Positions 26,971 to 35,654 of a stretch of 43,504 bases of DNA are shown piece after piece. The notes beneath the pieces were generated by a model, which did no database searches, had not been told where the DNA came from, and worked only from the letters and a program-made list of their open reading frames with translations. Source of the stretch: Lachnospiraceae bacterium (GTDB taxonomy: Bacteria; Bacillota; Clostridia; Lachnospirales; Lachnospiraceae); NCBI GenBank assembly GCA_017439675.1, contig JAFSIQ010000049.1, positions 1-43,504 on the forward strand, read 5' to 3'. A program made the translations under genes and the position numbers. Positions within the stretch are counted from its first letter, which is position 1; each line of letters opens with the position of its first letter.

Positions 26971-28338
26971 TTAGGATGCCTCCCCTGCCAACCTTTTGAA
27001 ATGTTTTCGACTCACCACAAAATAGCAAATCACATGGCACACAAAGGTTATAATCCATGTCACCGGATAAGAAAGGTACAAAACCTGTGTTGTGTGATAA
27101 GGCTCCATTTGAAAAATGGTAAAAATCCAAACGAGGCGCAACCCACAAGCCCCCAACAAAGAAACAATCATTGGCATAATGGAATGTCCCAATCCCCTCA
27201 ATACACCTACCATAACATCCATAAGACCACACAGGAAATACAGACTGCATATCATTCGCAAACGCACCATACCCTCTGCTATCACATCGACTTCACCAGA
27301 ATAAAACCCTAATAAGTTTTCGCCAAACAAAACAGCAAGACCACCCAAAACAACACCTGTTACGGTAACACATATCAAAACTCGAACCACAATTTTCTTG
27401 ATTCGCTCTGTCTTCCCGGCTCCTACATTTTGTCCCACAAAAGAAACTGCTGCTTGATGAAATGCATTCATCGCCATATACACAAAGCCTTCCACACTGG
27501 CCGCTGCCGCATTGCCCGCCATAACAATAGAACCAAAAGAATTAACAGATGATTGTATCACCACATTCGACAGAGAAAAGACAGTACCCTGCAAACCTGC
27601 TGGCAAACCAATCCGCAATATCCTTCCAATATAACGCCCATGTAAGCGGATATCCTTCAACACCAACCGATAGGCACCACACTCCTTCACAAGACATCGA
27701 ACCACCAAAATAGCAGACACACACTGAGAAATTACTGTTGCCACTCCAACACCTGCCACATTCATGTCACACACCAACACAAAAAACAGATTCATAACTA
27801 CATTTAACGCACCAGCAATTAACAAATAGTATAGGGGACGCTTGGTATCTCCCACCGCACGTAAAATCGCACTACAAAAGTTATACACCATAGTAGCTAG
27901 CATACCCATAAAATAAATACGCAAATACACCGTTGCCAATCCCAAAACATTATCTGGCGTTTGCATCCACACCAATATCTGTTCTACAAAAATGACACCG
28001 AACACCGTAAGCACTACTCCACTGATTAAGCTTAACGCTATAGCTGTATGCACCACATCATGCAAGTGTTTGTCCTCTTTTGCACCATAATAACGAGCCA
28101 CCAAAACATTGGCTCCAATAGACAAACCCATAAATAAATTGGTAAGTAGATTAATCAGCGAACTGGTAGAACCCACCGCTGCAAGAGAATCCTCTCCACA
28201 GAAATACCCCACCACGATTACATCCACCGCATTGAAGAACAACTGCAAAATACTAGAACACATCAATGGGATGGCAAATCGTAATAGTTTGGGAAATATA
28301 GAACCGTTACACATATCGATTGCATATGTTTTTGACAT
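26971..28338 (-). CDS. MATE family multidrug efflux transporter
   Basis: A 455-residue membrane protein with about 12 hydrophobic helices and the MATE pattern: FAIPLMCSSILQLFFNAVDVIVVGYF in helix 1 (split here), GLSIGANVLVARYYGAKE, and a second half with SFVGQNVGAGK. It should export cationic compounds using an ion gradient. AGAGGTG precedes the ATG. The gene follows the Nudix gene by 34 bases. Confidence 0.93.
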   Translation of the reverse strand: MSKTYAIDMCNGSIFPKLLRFAIPLMCSSILQLFFNAVDVIVVGYFCGEDSLAAVGSTSSLINLLTNLFMGLSIGANVLVARYYGAKEDKHLHDVVHTAIALSLISGVVLTVFGVIFVEQILVWMQTPDNVLGLATVYLRIYFMGMLATMVYNFCSAILRAVGDTKRPLYYLLIAGALNVVMNLFFVLVCDMNVAGVGVATVISQCVSAILVVRCLVKECGAYRLVLKDIRLHGRYIGRILRIGLPAGLQGTVFSLSNVVIQSSVNSFGSIVMAGNAAAASVEGFVYMAMNAFHQAAVSFVGQNVGAGKTERIKKIVVRVLICVTVTGVVLGGLAVLFGENLLGFYSGEVDVIAEGMVRLRMICSLYFLCGLMDVMVGVLRGLGHSIMPMIVSLLGACGLRLVWIFTIFQMEPYHTTQVLYLSYPVTWIITFVCHVICYFVVSRKHFKRLAGEAS

Positions 28339-28372
28339 ATAATCACCTCTTTATAGGTTGGTAAAGCTGCAC

Positions 28373-28873
28373 TTACGCGAACACCTGCTTGATGCTGTCG
28401 TAATGTAGGAAAATTCCCTGTTCCGCAAATGCTTGAATCTCCTCTACAGTAGCCAACATAAATCCATCTGTCTCCGCCTCCTGTGGCTTCACATCACACT
28501 CTTCAAAATCCATGACAAAACGATAGATGTCCACAAAATAATTATCTCCTTCTCCCGGATTTTCACGCTTATAGGAAAACATATATCCTCCCTGTGCACC
28601 AGAAACATCCAAACCGGTTTCCTCTAACACCTCACGCTTTACCGCCTCTTCTGAGGTCTCACCTGCCATAACAGCACCCCCAGACACTTCCCACCAACCA
28701 GGAGCCCATGCTTTGGTCATTACGCGCTTTGTAATCAGGTATCTTCTATCCGGTCTGCAAACCACCCCCAGCACTGTCAAATGGTACTCGCCATCCTGTA
28801 AGCACCAATCATTTCGTTTCATGGTTCTTCCTGTCGGTTTCTTATCTTTATCATAAATATCCCATAATTCCAT
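28373..28873 (-). CDS. Nudix hydrolase
   Basis: A 166-residue Nudix protein. The Nudix box GX5EX7REUXEEXGU is complete at residues 66-88. The start MELWDIYDKDKKPTGRTMKR resembles the IPP-isomerase-like/YfcD group, whose substrates vary. ATG 28873 with GAGG 9 bases upstream fits the family start; the frame opens further up to 28954. Probably cotranscribed with the MATE gene. Confidence 0.9.
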   Translation of the reverse strand: MELWDIYDKDKKPTGRTMKRNDWCLQDGEYHLTVLGVVCRPDRRYLITKRVMTKAWAPGWWEVSGGAVMAGETSEEAVKREVLEETGLDVSGAQGGYMFSYKRENPGEGDNYFVDIYRFVMDFEECDVKPQEAETDGFMLATVEEIQAFAEQGIFLHYDSIKQVFA

Positions 28874-28961
28874 TGTCTTTATCCTCATTTTCACTTGTTT
28901 TATTATTGAAGTAATTATACAATCTAGACAATGCATGCTGCCTATATCATACAATCTATTG

Positions 28962-29582
28962 TCAACGCATTATAGCATACACTTTCTTGCGCTCCATTGT
29001 CAACATACAAACATGCAAAATTGCCATTGCAACCTTAGAACAGATTCCTACTATATACTTGCAATCCTCCTCTACGGAATGATGTCCACGCCGAATATAA
29101 TTGCGATGTTCCTCTCTCAAAAACGCAGAGATATCTTCTACCGATTGAAAGCGTTCCATATTCTGTAACTGGAGATTCTTCTTCCACGTCTGCAATGTCT
29201 TCTCATCAAAATTCCGAATATATGCACGAAGCTTATGCTTCAATTCCCCTTCATACACACAGTGCTCCGCCATAGTACCCGAATACTCCTTGTTGTGCGG
29301 ATAAGTAAAATAATCTGCAATATAATGCACTACCTCTCCAAGCTTCTCAAAGTACATAGTGGACAGTTCCGTCAAACTATCATACCCATGTGTCAGCTTA
29401 TAAATCCCCTTTTCCACAAGAGCAAATGTTTCATTGATCTCATGACGTTTCGTCAGGAAAGATGGTTTAAAGTCCGGCATAACACTACCTACATAAAATG
29501 CCTTTCTATGTTTGTCAAAATGTGGCACATCGGAAACATTAACAATGTGCTTTGCCAGTGAAATGTGTGATTTCTTACGCAT
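28962..29582 (-). CDS. Zinc-dependent phospholipase C family protein
   Basis: A 206-residue protein matching the Zn-dependent PLC/nuclease-like fold: HISLAKH near the N-terminus, GSVMPDF, RHEINETF, and LGEVVHYIADYFTYPHN supply likely metal ligands. There is no signal peptide, so unlike secreted PLCs it should be cytoplasmic, and its substrate is unknown. AGGAGG precedes the ATG. Confidence 0.8.
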   Translation of the reverse strand: MRKKSHISLAKHIVNVSDVPHFDKHRKAFYVGSVMPDFKPSFLTKRHEINETFALVEKGIYKLTHGYDSLTELSTMYFEKLGEVVHYIADYFTYPHNKEYSGTMAEHCVYEGELKHKLRAYIRNFDEKTLQTWKKNLQLQNMERFQSVEDISAFLREEHRNYIRRGHHSVEEDCKYIVGICSKVAMAILHVCMLTMERKKVYAIMR

Positions 29583-29683
29583 GGTAACCTCCTCGTTCCT
29601 GCATACATGTCCTTTCGTTTCTCTTCTACTCTATACTCCTACTTTGTCTTATTCACCCGTTGTGCCTATTTTAATCTGTCTTA

Positions 29684-30649
29684 TCATTTATCATCATAGC
29701 TGTCCAAAAAGTGATGCTTTATTCCCTTTTCCTTGTAAGCAATCACTGTGCTTAAATTCACATTTTCTACACTTCGGAAAATGTTCATCTCTATCACATC
29801 ACTTTTCTCTGACAGTTCTTTAATCAACTGCTTAACCTCTGCCCGTTTCGACTCCATTTCCCCAGTGGCACACTGCTCAGTAAAGCGACACGCACATTGC
29901 AAAAATGTGAGTAAATTATAATCTCTCCAGTGAATGATATCGTCCTCCCGAACCAAATACAATGGACGAATCAGCTCCATCCCTTCGAAATTAGTACTGT
30001 GCAACTTCGGCATCATAGTTTGAATCTGTCCACCATAAAGCATCCCCATCACAATGGTTTCAATCACATCATCAAAATGATGCCCTAACGCAATCTTGTT
30101 GCAACCAAGCTTCTGCGCATTACTATAGAGATACCCTCTGCGCATTCTAGCGCAGAGATAACACGGTGAACCTCCAATATCATCCTTGGCAACAGTATTA
30201 AAAATATCCGTCTCAAATATGTGAATCGGTACACCTAGAAACTTTGCATTCTCTTCTATCTGCATGCGATTTTCCTCATTGTATCCAGGGTCCATAGCAA
30301 GAAACTCCACCTCGAAATTCTTCTTGCCATGGCGTTCTAATTCCTGAAACAGCTTTGCCAATAACATAGAATCCTTGCCACCCGAAATACAAACCGCAAT
30401 TCGGTCACCATCTTGAATCATTTCGTATTCATTGATTGCCTTTACAAATTTGCGCCAGATTTCCTTGCGGAAACGCTTGACAATACTACGTTCCACATAT
30501 CGTTCATCCACCACAACTTCTTCACCCTCTAAAATTTTAATACGCTTATTTGCATCCCTAGAAACTGTATTATCAATTTCTGTACACAATTCTGCCTTGT
30601 CTAACTTTTTGCTTTCTGTAATATTATCTGCGTTCTTTTCCATATTCAT
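29684..30649 (-). CDS. TtcA-like tRNA thiolase (PP-loop ATPase)
   Basis: A 321-residue PP-loop protein with SGGKDS (89-94) and a CYLC pair (Cys163, Cys166), plus FLQCAC further on, as in TtcA-family enzymes that carry an iron-sulfur cluster and 2-thiolate C32 of tRNA. The N-terminal 50 residues are charged and not conserved. Two ATGs (30649, 30643) are possible behind AAGGAT. Bacterial relatives differ in target, so the exact nucleotide is not certain. Confidence 0.85.
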   Translation of the reverse strand: MNMEKNADNITESKKLDKAELCTEIDNTVSRDANKRIKILEGEEVVVDERYVERSIVKRFRKEIWRKFVKAINEYEMIQDGDRIAVCISGGKDSMLLAKLFQELERHGKKNFEVEFLAMDPGYNEENRMQIEENAKFLGVPIHIFETDIFNTVAKDDIGGSPCYLCARMRRGYLYSNAQKLGCNKIALGHHFDDVIETIVMGMLYGGQIQTMMPKLHSTNFEGMELIRPLYLVREDDIIHWRDYNLLTFLQCACRFTEQCATGEMESKRAEVKQLIKELSEKSDVIEMNIFRSVENVNLSTVIAYKEKGIKHHFLDSYDDK

Positions 30650-30728
30650 TCTATCCTTAAATTTTCAATTGCGTTATCATTTTTATGATGCTTTATTTAT
30701 CAATCTTCACCTGTATCTCGACAATCCG

Positions 30729-31415
30729 TTACTTTTCAACCAAAGCAATATCCTTCACGACCTCAGAAGCAATAACCAAACCAACTACGGACGGTACAAA
30801 TGCAATAGAACCTGGTGGTGTGCATTTCTTAATTGGTTCTTCCTTGGAATATACAACCTTCAGCTTCTTCACACCACGCTTCTTCAATTCTCGGCGCATT
30901 ACTTTTGCCAAAGGGCAAACAGAGGTTTTATAAATATCTGCCACTTCAAAATCTGCCGGATTCAACTTATTGCCAGCACCCATGCTGCTGATGATTGGCA
31001 CATTACAGGCTTTCGCCTGCATCACAAGCTCTATCTTGGCAGTGACCGTGTCCACCGCATCTACAACGTAATCATACTGTGTAAAGTCAAATTGGGCTGC
31101 AGTTTCCGGAAGATAAAAACAACAGTGTGTTGTCACTTTGCAATCTGGATTAATTTGCATAATCCGCTCTTTCATGGCATCCACCTTGAACTTGCCAAGG
31201 GTAGTCTTTGTTGCAATAATCTGACGATTCAAATTCGACTCACAAACCGTGTCACTGTCAATCAAATCCACGGCTCCAACGCCACTTCGAACCAAGGCTT
31301 CCACCACATATCCACCTACACCACCAATTCCAAACACTGCAACTCTGGCACTTTCAAGCCTCTTCATTGCAGTTTCACCTATCAATATTTCTGTCCTTGA
31401 AAATTGTTCCTTCAT
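30729..31415 (-). CDS. tcdA: tRNA threonylcarbamoyladenosine dehydratase TcdA
   Basis: A 228-residue ThiF/E1-like enzyme that cyclises t6A to ct6A in tRNA. It starts with FSRTEILIGETAMKRLE, has the nucleotide loop GIGGVGGYVVEAL, the SNLNRQIIA motif and DAVDTVTAKIEL, all typical of TcdA/CsdL. This links functionally to tsaB, tsaD and tsaE elsewhere in the window. It lies just upstream of the TtcA-like gene on the same strand. Confidence 0.92.
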   Translation of the reverse strand: MKEQFSRTEILIGETAMKRLESARVAVFGIGGVGGYVVEALVRSGVGAVDLIDSDTVCESNLNRQIIATKTTLGKFKVDAMKERIMQINPDCKVTTHCCFYLPETAAQFDFTQYDYVVDAVDTVTAKIELVMQAKACNVPIISSMGAGNKLNPADFEVADIYKTSVCPLAKVMRRELKKRGVKKLKVVYSKEEPIKKCTPPGSIAFVPSVVGLVIASEVVKDIALVEK

Positions 31416-31453
31416 GCAAAATACCCTCTCACGAAACTACTCTTTGTATCACG

Positions 31454-31487
31454 AACAAAATCACCGGTGTTTTAGCACATCCGATGA
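31454..31487 (-). terminator. Probable terminator after HD-GYP-like gene
   Basis: On minus TCATCGG (31481-31487) pairs with CCGGTGA (31461-31467) with one G-U pair, a 13-base loop, and TTTTGTT following. It isolates the HD-GYP-like gene from tcdA. Confidence 0.6.
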
Positions 31488-31519
31488 CTTTGTTATCTTC
31501 ATTTCACTATATTCTTATC

Positions 31520-32560
31520 CTATAACATCTCCTCAATAAAAATGGTACGTTCTTTTCCCAAATCTACAATCTTATCCTCTGTAATCGGACGGTTCACTCG
31601 GTTATAATATATCTTCACAATTGGTCTTGGTCCCTCGTTCTTTCGAATGTTAGAAACAATTCCCACTTCTTGCGTGGAAAGGCGAACCATAACTCCCAAT
31701 GGATAAATCGGAATATTATTAACAAATGCCCTCACCACTTCCGGGTCATAGTAAATACCACTGGTACCATATAATTCCTCAATCGCCATATAAGGAGGAA
31801 TATTCATATAGGTAACAGAAGAGGAATATTGGGCACAAACATTAACAATACGTGCCACTAAAGGAATCTCCTCACCTGCAATTCCTTTTGGATATCCCGA
31901 GCCATCCCATCGCTCATGATGATATAGTATACAATTGGCCACCACTCTGGGAATATTCTTCTGCAATGCAAAATAATAACCATAGGTTGGATGCTCTCTC
32001 CAAAGCTTTTCTTGTTGCGGATTAAAGGTTTCCTCGTTCATCAATGTAGGCATTTCAGCCACACCAATATTGTGTAACAATCCGCCAATCATCGCCGTTA
32101 CAATCTGGTCTGTTGCCAGTCCCATACAACCTGCCACCAAGCTACTCAATACACTGGTATATATACTATGGTCATATAACTTCTTCTTATTGATGATTCG
32201 AAGTTCTACCATAAAGGATAACACTTCTTCACTCTGCGCAACCTTCTTAATCAACGTTTCCAAGGTTGCTGCAACCTTCACTACATTATCATTCTTATTC
32301 GCTTCTGGTCGTTTTGGCGATGTACTACGGAGAATGGTAATGAAATCCTCCACCAAATCCTCTGCCATCTTGTCATTCGGCGAGACAAACAGTGTATTGG
32401 GATCTGCCACATCCACTTCTTCAAAACCTAATTCCTTCAATTTCTGAATATTACGGATACTCAGCGGCGTACCAGATTTCAGCAAGCAATTATCACCGTG
32501 GAAAATAGCCTGCTCCAAAACCATACCAGGTTTCAATTTCACAACACTGATCAAACTCAT
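31520..32560 (-). CDS. HD-GYP-like protein with altered metal site
   Basis: A 346-residue protein. Residues 1-120 form an N-terminal domain, and about 125-300 align with HD-GYP cyclic-di-GMP phosphodiesterases. His131 and the HHERWDGSGYP motif (214-224) are kept, but the central LHDIGK is LHNIGV (His163-Asn164), and the later conserved vaD is VCA (241-243). With two metal ligands changed it is probably inactive or works with altered chemistry. ATG 32560 after AAAGGAG is preferred to 32614. Confidence 0.88.
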   Translation of the reverse strand: MSLISVVKLKPGMVLEQAIFHGDNCLLKSGTPLSIRNIQKLKELGFEEVDVADPNTLFVSPNDKMAEDLVEDFITILRSTSPKRPEANKNDNVVKVAATLETLIKKVAQSEEVLSFMVELRIINKKKLYDHSIYTSVLSSLVAGCMGLATDQIVTAMIGGLLHNIGVAEMPTLMNEETFNPQQEKLWREHPTYGYYFALQKNIPRVVANCILYHHERWDGSGYPKGIAGEEIPLVARIVNVCAQYSSSVTYMNIPPYMAIEELYGTSGIYYDPEVVRAFVNNIPIYPLGVMVRLSTQEVGIVSNIRKNEGPRPIVKIYYNRVNRPITEDKIVDLGKERTIFIEEML

Positions 32561-32604
32561 AACCCCTTCTCCTTTGTTTGTTACCATTGTATTCCCTAAC
32601 CTCA

Positions 32605-32610
32605 AGTATA
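32605..32610 (-). promoter_or_regulatory. Extended -10 upstream of HD-GYP-like gene
   Basis: On minus TGA-TATACT forms an extended -10 about 45 bases upstream of the ATG. No good -35 is seen. Confidence 0.4.
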
Positions 32611-32681
32611 TCATAATTCTCTTCGTCTTACTTACCGAATATACACTTCCTTTTACAACATAATAAACAAAGAAAAAACGA

Positions 32682-33617
32682 CTAATTTTGAAACAATGGT
32701 GTAGACAAATAACGGTCTCCGGAATCCGGTAGCAACACTACAATGTTCTTCCCTGCATTTTCTGGTCTCTTTGCTAGGATAGTGGCCGCTTTTAATGCCG
32801 CCCCAGAAGAAATGCCAACCAAAATTCCTTCACTCCGTGCAAACGCTCTCCCTTCCGTAAAAGCATCCTCATTGTTTACTGTAATTATTTCATCATAGAT
32901 TTCTGTATTCAAAATCTCAGGCACAAATCCTGCACCAATTCCTTGAAGCTTGTGTGGCCCCGGCTGACCGCCAGACAGCACCGAACTGTCCGCCGGTTCC
33001 ATTGCAACAATTTTAATATCGGGATTCTTTGATTTCAAATACTCTCCAACACCAGTAATGGTTCCACCCGTACCCACACCTGCCACAAAAATATCAACCG
33101 TTCCATCGGTCTGCTCCCAGATTTCAGGTCCAGTGGAGTTAAAATGAGCAGCCGAGTTGGCAGGATTTACAAACTGACCGAGAATGACAGCACCTGGAAT
33201 ACTGCTTTTCAATTCCTCTGCCTTTTCAATCGCTCCCTTCATACCCTTGGCACCTTCCGTCAGTACAAGGTCTGCACCATACGCCGCAAGCATGGTTCTT
33301 CTCTCTATGCTCATAGTTTCTGGCAAGGTGAGAATAGCCTTATAACCTCTTGCGGCAGCCACCGCCGCCAAACCAATTCCGGTATTACCAGAGGTCGGCT
33401 CAATAATGGTTGCTCCCAGCTTTAGGATACCTTTTTCTTCTGCATCCTTAATCATGGATAACGCCGCTCTGTCCTTCACAGAACCTGCCGGATTTAAGTA
33501 TTCTAACTTTGCAAAGACGGTCGCATGTTCCACGCCAGCCACTTTGCTGTAATTATTTAACCTAAGTAGCGGAGTATTTCCAATCAACTCCAAAGCACTT
33601 TCTTTGATATTTCCCAT
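32682..33617 (-). CDS. cysK: Cysteine synthase (O-acetylserine sulfhydrylase)
   Basis: A 311-residue PLP enzyme making cysteine from O-acetylserine and sulfide. NPAGSVKDR holds the PLP lysine (Lys48), TSGNTG (75-80) binds phosphate or substrate, and GTGGTITG and a C-terminal [11 protein letters not shown] complete the family pattern. ATG 33617 follows GGAG. It has its own promoter, a palindrome in that promoter, and further upstream an element shared with metY. It follows lysR on the same strand but beyond a terminator. Confidence 0.96.
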   Translation of the reverse strand: MGNIKESALELIGNTPLLRLNNYSKVAGVEHATVFAKLEYLNPAGSVKDRAALSMIKDAEEKGILKLGATIIEPTSGNTGIGLAAVAAARGYKAILTLPETMSIERRTMLAAYGADLVLTEGAKGMKGAIEKAEELKSSIPGAVILGQFVNPANSAAHFNSTGPEIWEQTDGTVDIFVAGVGTGGTITGVGEYLKSKNPDIKIVAMEPADSSVLSGGQPGPHKLQGIGAGFVPEILNTEIYDEIITVNNEDAFTEGRAFARSEGILVGISSGAALKAATILAKRPENAGKNIVVLLPDSGDRYLSTPLFQN

Positions 33618-33673
33618 TGCTTTCTTCTCCTTTACTATCATGTTTATATTATACTAACATCGATATGTTCTTG

Positions 33674-33702
33674 ATTATAAAACTCAAAATTTTGAAGTGC
33701 AA
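33674..33702 (-). promoter_or_regulatory. cysK promoter with palindrome in spacer
   Basis: On minus -35 TTGCAC (33697-33702), 17-base spacer, -10 TATAAT (33674-33679). The perfect 12-base palindrome TCAAAATTTTGA (33684-33695) fills the spacer, where a bound repressor would block polymerase. Confidence 0.75.
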
Positions 33703-33728
33703 CCCATTTTCCTAAGAATTCCCATACC

Positions 33729-33769
33729 AAAAAATACTGCCAGCCATAGTTTGTTCCTATTGCTGACAG
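33729..33769 (-). terminator. Terminator after lysR, overlapping the shared element
   Basis: On minus CTGTCAGC (33762-33769) pairs with GCTGGCAG (33737-33744), with an inner ATAG/CTAT stem, followed by TATTTTTT. It lies 83 bases after lysR. Its inner part coincides with the element described at 33739-33763. Confidence 0.75.
33739..33763 (-). promoter_or_regulatory. Candidate LysR-type site upstream of cysK
   Basis: On minus this reads GC-A-ATAG-(7)-CTATGGCTGGC, identical at 17 aligned, ungapped positions to the element at 37866-37890. The ATAG/CTAT dyad has the T-N11-A form of LysR-family sites. It is centred about 86 bases upstream of the expected cysK start. Confidence 0.55.
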
Positions 33770-33851
33770 TTTTCATTACATATTACATCAAATTCCGTTG
33801 ATTCATCTATGATTTCAATTATCCACCCCATACTATATTATCCCTTTTATT

Positions 33852-34763
33852 CTAACTCAGTACACTATCCTTGTACTTAGCAATCTCCTCCAGATACTTC
33901 TGGCCTAGCGGACTAATCGCCACACCTTTTCTGGCAATATAGCCAATCGTCATAACCTCCTCGGAATCCAGCTTCACTGCGCAATATTCATTCCCGTTCA
34001 AATCCTCGCAAATAATACCAGAGCATAGGGTGTAGCCATTAAGGCCCACCATTAAATTCAACATAGTAGCCCGGTCATTGGCTTTAATCAACTGCTTGTA
34101 TTCATAAGTACTTAACACCTCTTCTGCAAAATAGAAGGAGTTATTGTTTCCCTGGTCAAAGGATAGACACGGATAATCCTGTAACTCTTGCAGAGTGATT
34201 ACTTTTTTCTTCGCCAACGGATGACTTTTTGCAATATATACATAGATGTGGCAGTTCAAAATTTCATGGAATTCCAAATCCCGTTCCTTGAACATTTTCT
34301 CTAGTACCTTACGATTGAAATCATTAACATATAAAATTCCAATTTCACTTTTGAAACTGCTGACATCCTCAATTACATCATGGGTTCTGGATTCCCGCAC
34401 CGCAAACTCGTACTCATCCATACCGAACTGCTTCACCATCTCCATAAATGCATTCACCGCGAAGGTATAATGTTGCATAGAAACACTGAATTTCTTCTTA
34501 ATAGTGGTCTGGTCTATGTACTTTGATTCCATCAATTCATACTGCTCCACAATCTGTCTTGCATAACCGATGAATTCCTCTCCCTCCGGAGTAAGCGAAA
34601 TCCCACGATTGGTTCTTCGAAACAACTCCATTCCTATCTCTGTTTCCAACTCCTTGATCGACGCCGAAAGACTTGGCTGAGCGATAAAAAGGCTTCTTGC
34701 TGCTTCACTCATAGAGCCGGAATTGGCAACTGTAATTACATATCTAAGCTGGGTAAGTGTCAT
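33852..34763 (-). CDS. LysR family transcriptional regulator
   Basis: A 303-residue LysR protein: N-terminal winged helix-turn-helix (residues 1-60, MTLTQLRYVITVANSGSMSE then AARSLFIAQPSLSASIKELE) and a C-terminal effector-binding domain. It lies between cysK and the DegV-kinase pair with metY divergent beyond, so a role in sulfur amino-acid control is likely, with O-acetylserine or O-acetylhomoserine as plausible effectors. It is 39 bases after the DegV gene with no terminator between, so it is probably in the kinase operon. GGAGGG precedes the ATG. Confidence 0.92.
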   Translation of the reverse strand: MTLTQLRYVITVANSGSMSEAARSLFIAQPSLSASIKELETEIGMELFRRTNRGISLTPEGEEFIGYARQIVEQYELMESKYIDQTTIKKKFSVSMQHYTFAVNAFMEMVKQFGMDEYEFAVRESRTHDVIEDVSSFKSEIGILYVNDFNRKVLEKMFKERDLEFHEILNCHIYVYIAKSHPLAKKKVITLQELQDYPCLSFDQGNNNSFYFAEEVLSTYEYKQLIKANDRATMLNLMVGLNGYTLCSGIICEDLNGNEYCAVKLDSEEVMTIGYIARKGVAISPLGQKYLEEIAKYKDSVLS

Positions 34764-34802
34764 AGCGTCCCTCCATTGTATAGTAATTTTCTTCTAACGT
34801 TT

Positions 34803-35654
34803 TTACTTCGTATAAAACATAAGACCAACACTTCCCAAACCCACATTACAAAGATTGGTGGCGGATACATCCTGCATATATACATGCTTCCACTCTATTT
34901 TCTCAGTAGCTTCACGATATACCAACTCCCTCAATTCTTCCGAATCGCTTAGAACTGTAATAAAAAGCACATCCTCGCAAATAGCCTTTCTATTCCGAAA
35001 TATTTGTCTTATATATTTCTTAACATAATACTCTCTCGTGCCTAGGCACACCCCTCTAACCTTCATTGCGCCGTTCTTAAGCTTTATAATTGGCTTAATA
35101 TGAAAGATATCTAACAGATTGGAAATTGTCTGATTCACCCTCTTGTTATTTGCTATATACTGAGTTGTTTTCAACACACAACTGCAGCTTATCCTTTTCT
35201 TCGCCTTATGCAGTTCATCAACAATCACATTTGGCTCAGAATGCGTTCTTGCCATTTCGACTGCCTTTAATACAAGAAGCCCTATCCCGTGAGAAATCGA
35301 ACCAGAATCCACCACAAACACATGCTCCATATCCTGGGCCGCCACAACTGCGTGATTATACGCTTCGCTTATCTTTCGCGAAACACATATGTGAATAATT
35401 GCCTCGTCCTCATTTTTAGTCAACTCCATAAAATGATTTCTGTAGTCCTCAATCGCGGCAGGCACGCTAGAAACCTTCACATCATCCTGTTTCAAATAAT
35501 CATACATGGATGAAAAATCAACCTCTGTATAGTCCTGAAAACGCACGTCCTTCATCTCAATGTAAAATGGCAACATTCGGATTGAATATTCTTCTACTAA
35601 GCTTTCTGGCAAATCGCATATGCAGTCAGCTGATATGATTATATTATTATTCAT
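34803..35654 (-). CDS. DegV family protein coupled to hybrid kinase
   Basis: A 283-residue DegV-like protein: IIISADCICDLPESLVEEY, then DVKVSSVPAAIEDYRNHF, VVDSGSISHGIGLLVLKA and HIKPIIKLKNG. It is diverged from the first DegV of the window. Its ATG overlaps the stop of the hybrid kinase gene by 4 bases (ATGA), so the two are translated together. A lipid-linked sensing partner of the kinase is one possibility; nothing direct shows it. Confidence 0.88.
   Translation of the reverse strand: MNNNIIISADCICDLPESLVEEYSIRMLPFYIEMKDVRFQDYTEVDFSSMYDYLKQDDVKVSSVPAAIEDYRNHFMELTKNEDEAIIHICVSRKISEAYNHAVVAAQDMEHVFVVDSGSISHGIGLLVLKAVEMARTHSEPNVIVDELHKAKKRISCSCVLKTTQYIANNKRVNQTISNLLDIFHIKPIIKLKNGAMKVRGVCLGTREYYVKKYIRQIFRNRKAICEDVLFITVLSDSEELRELVYREATEKIEWKHVYMQDVSATNLCNVGLGSVGLMFYTK

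Noticed and set aside
30432-31400. Long plus-strand open frame of 322 codons
   Set aside because: It lies antisense to ttcA-like and tcdA, both clear conserved genes, and its translation shows no domain; it is a shadow frame.
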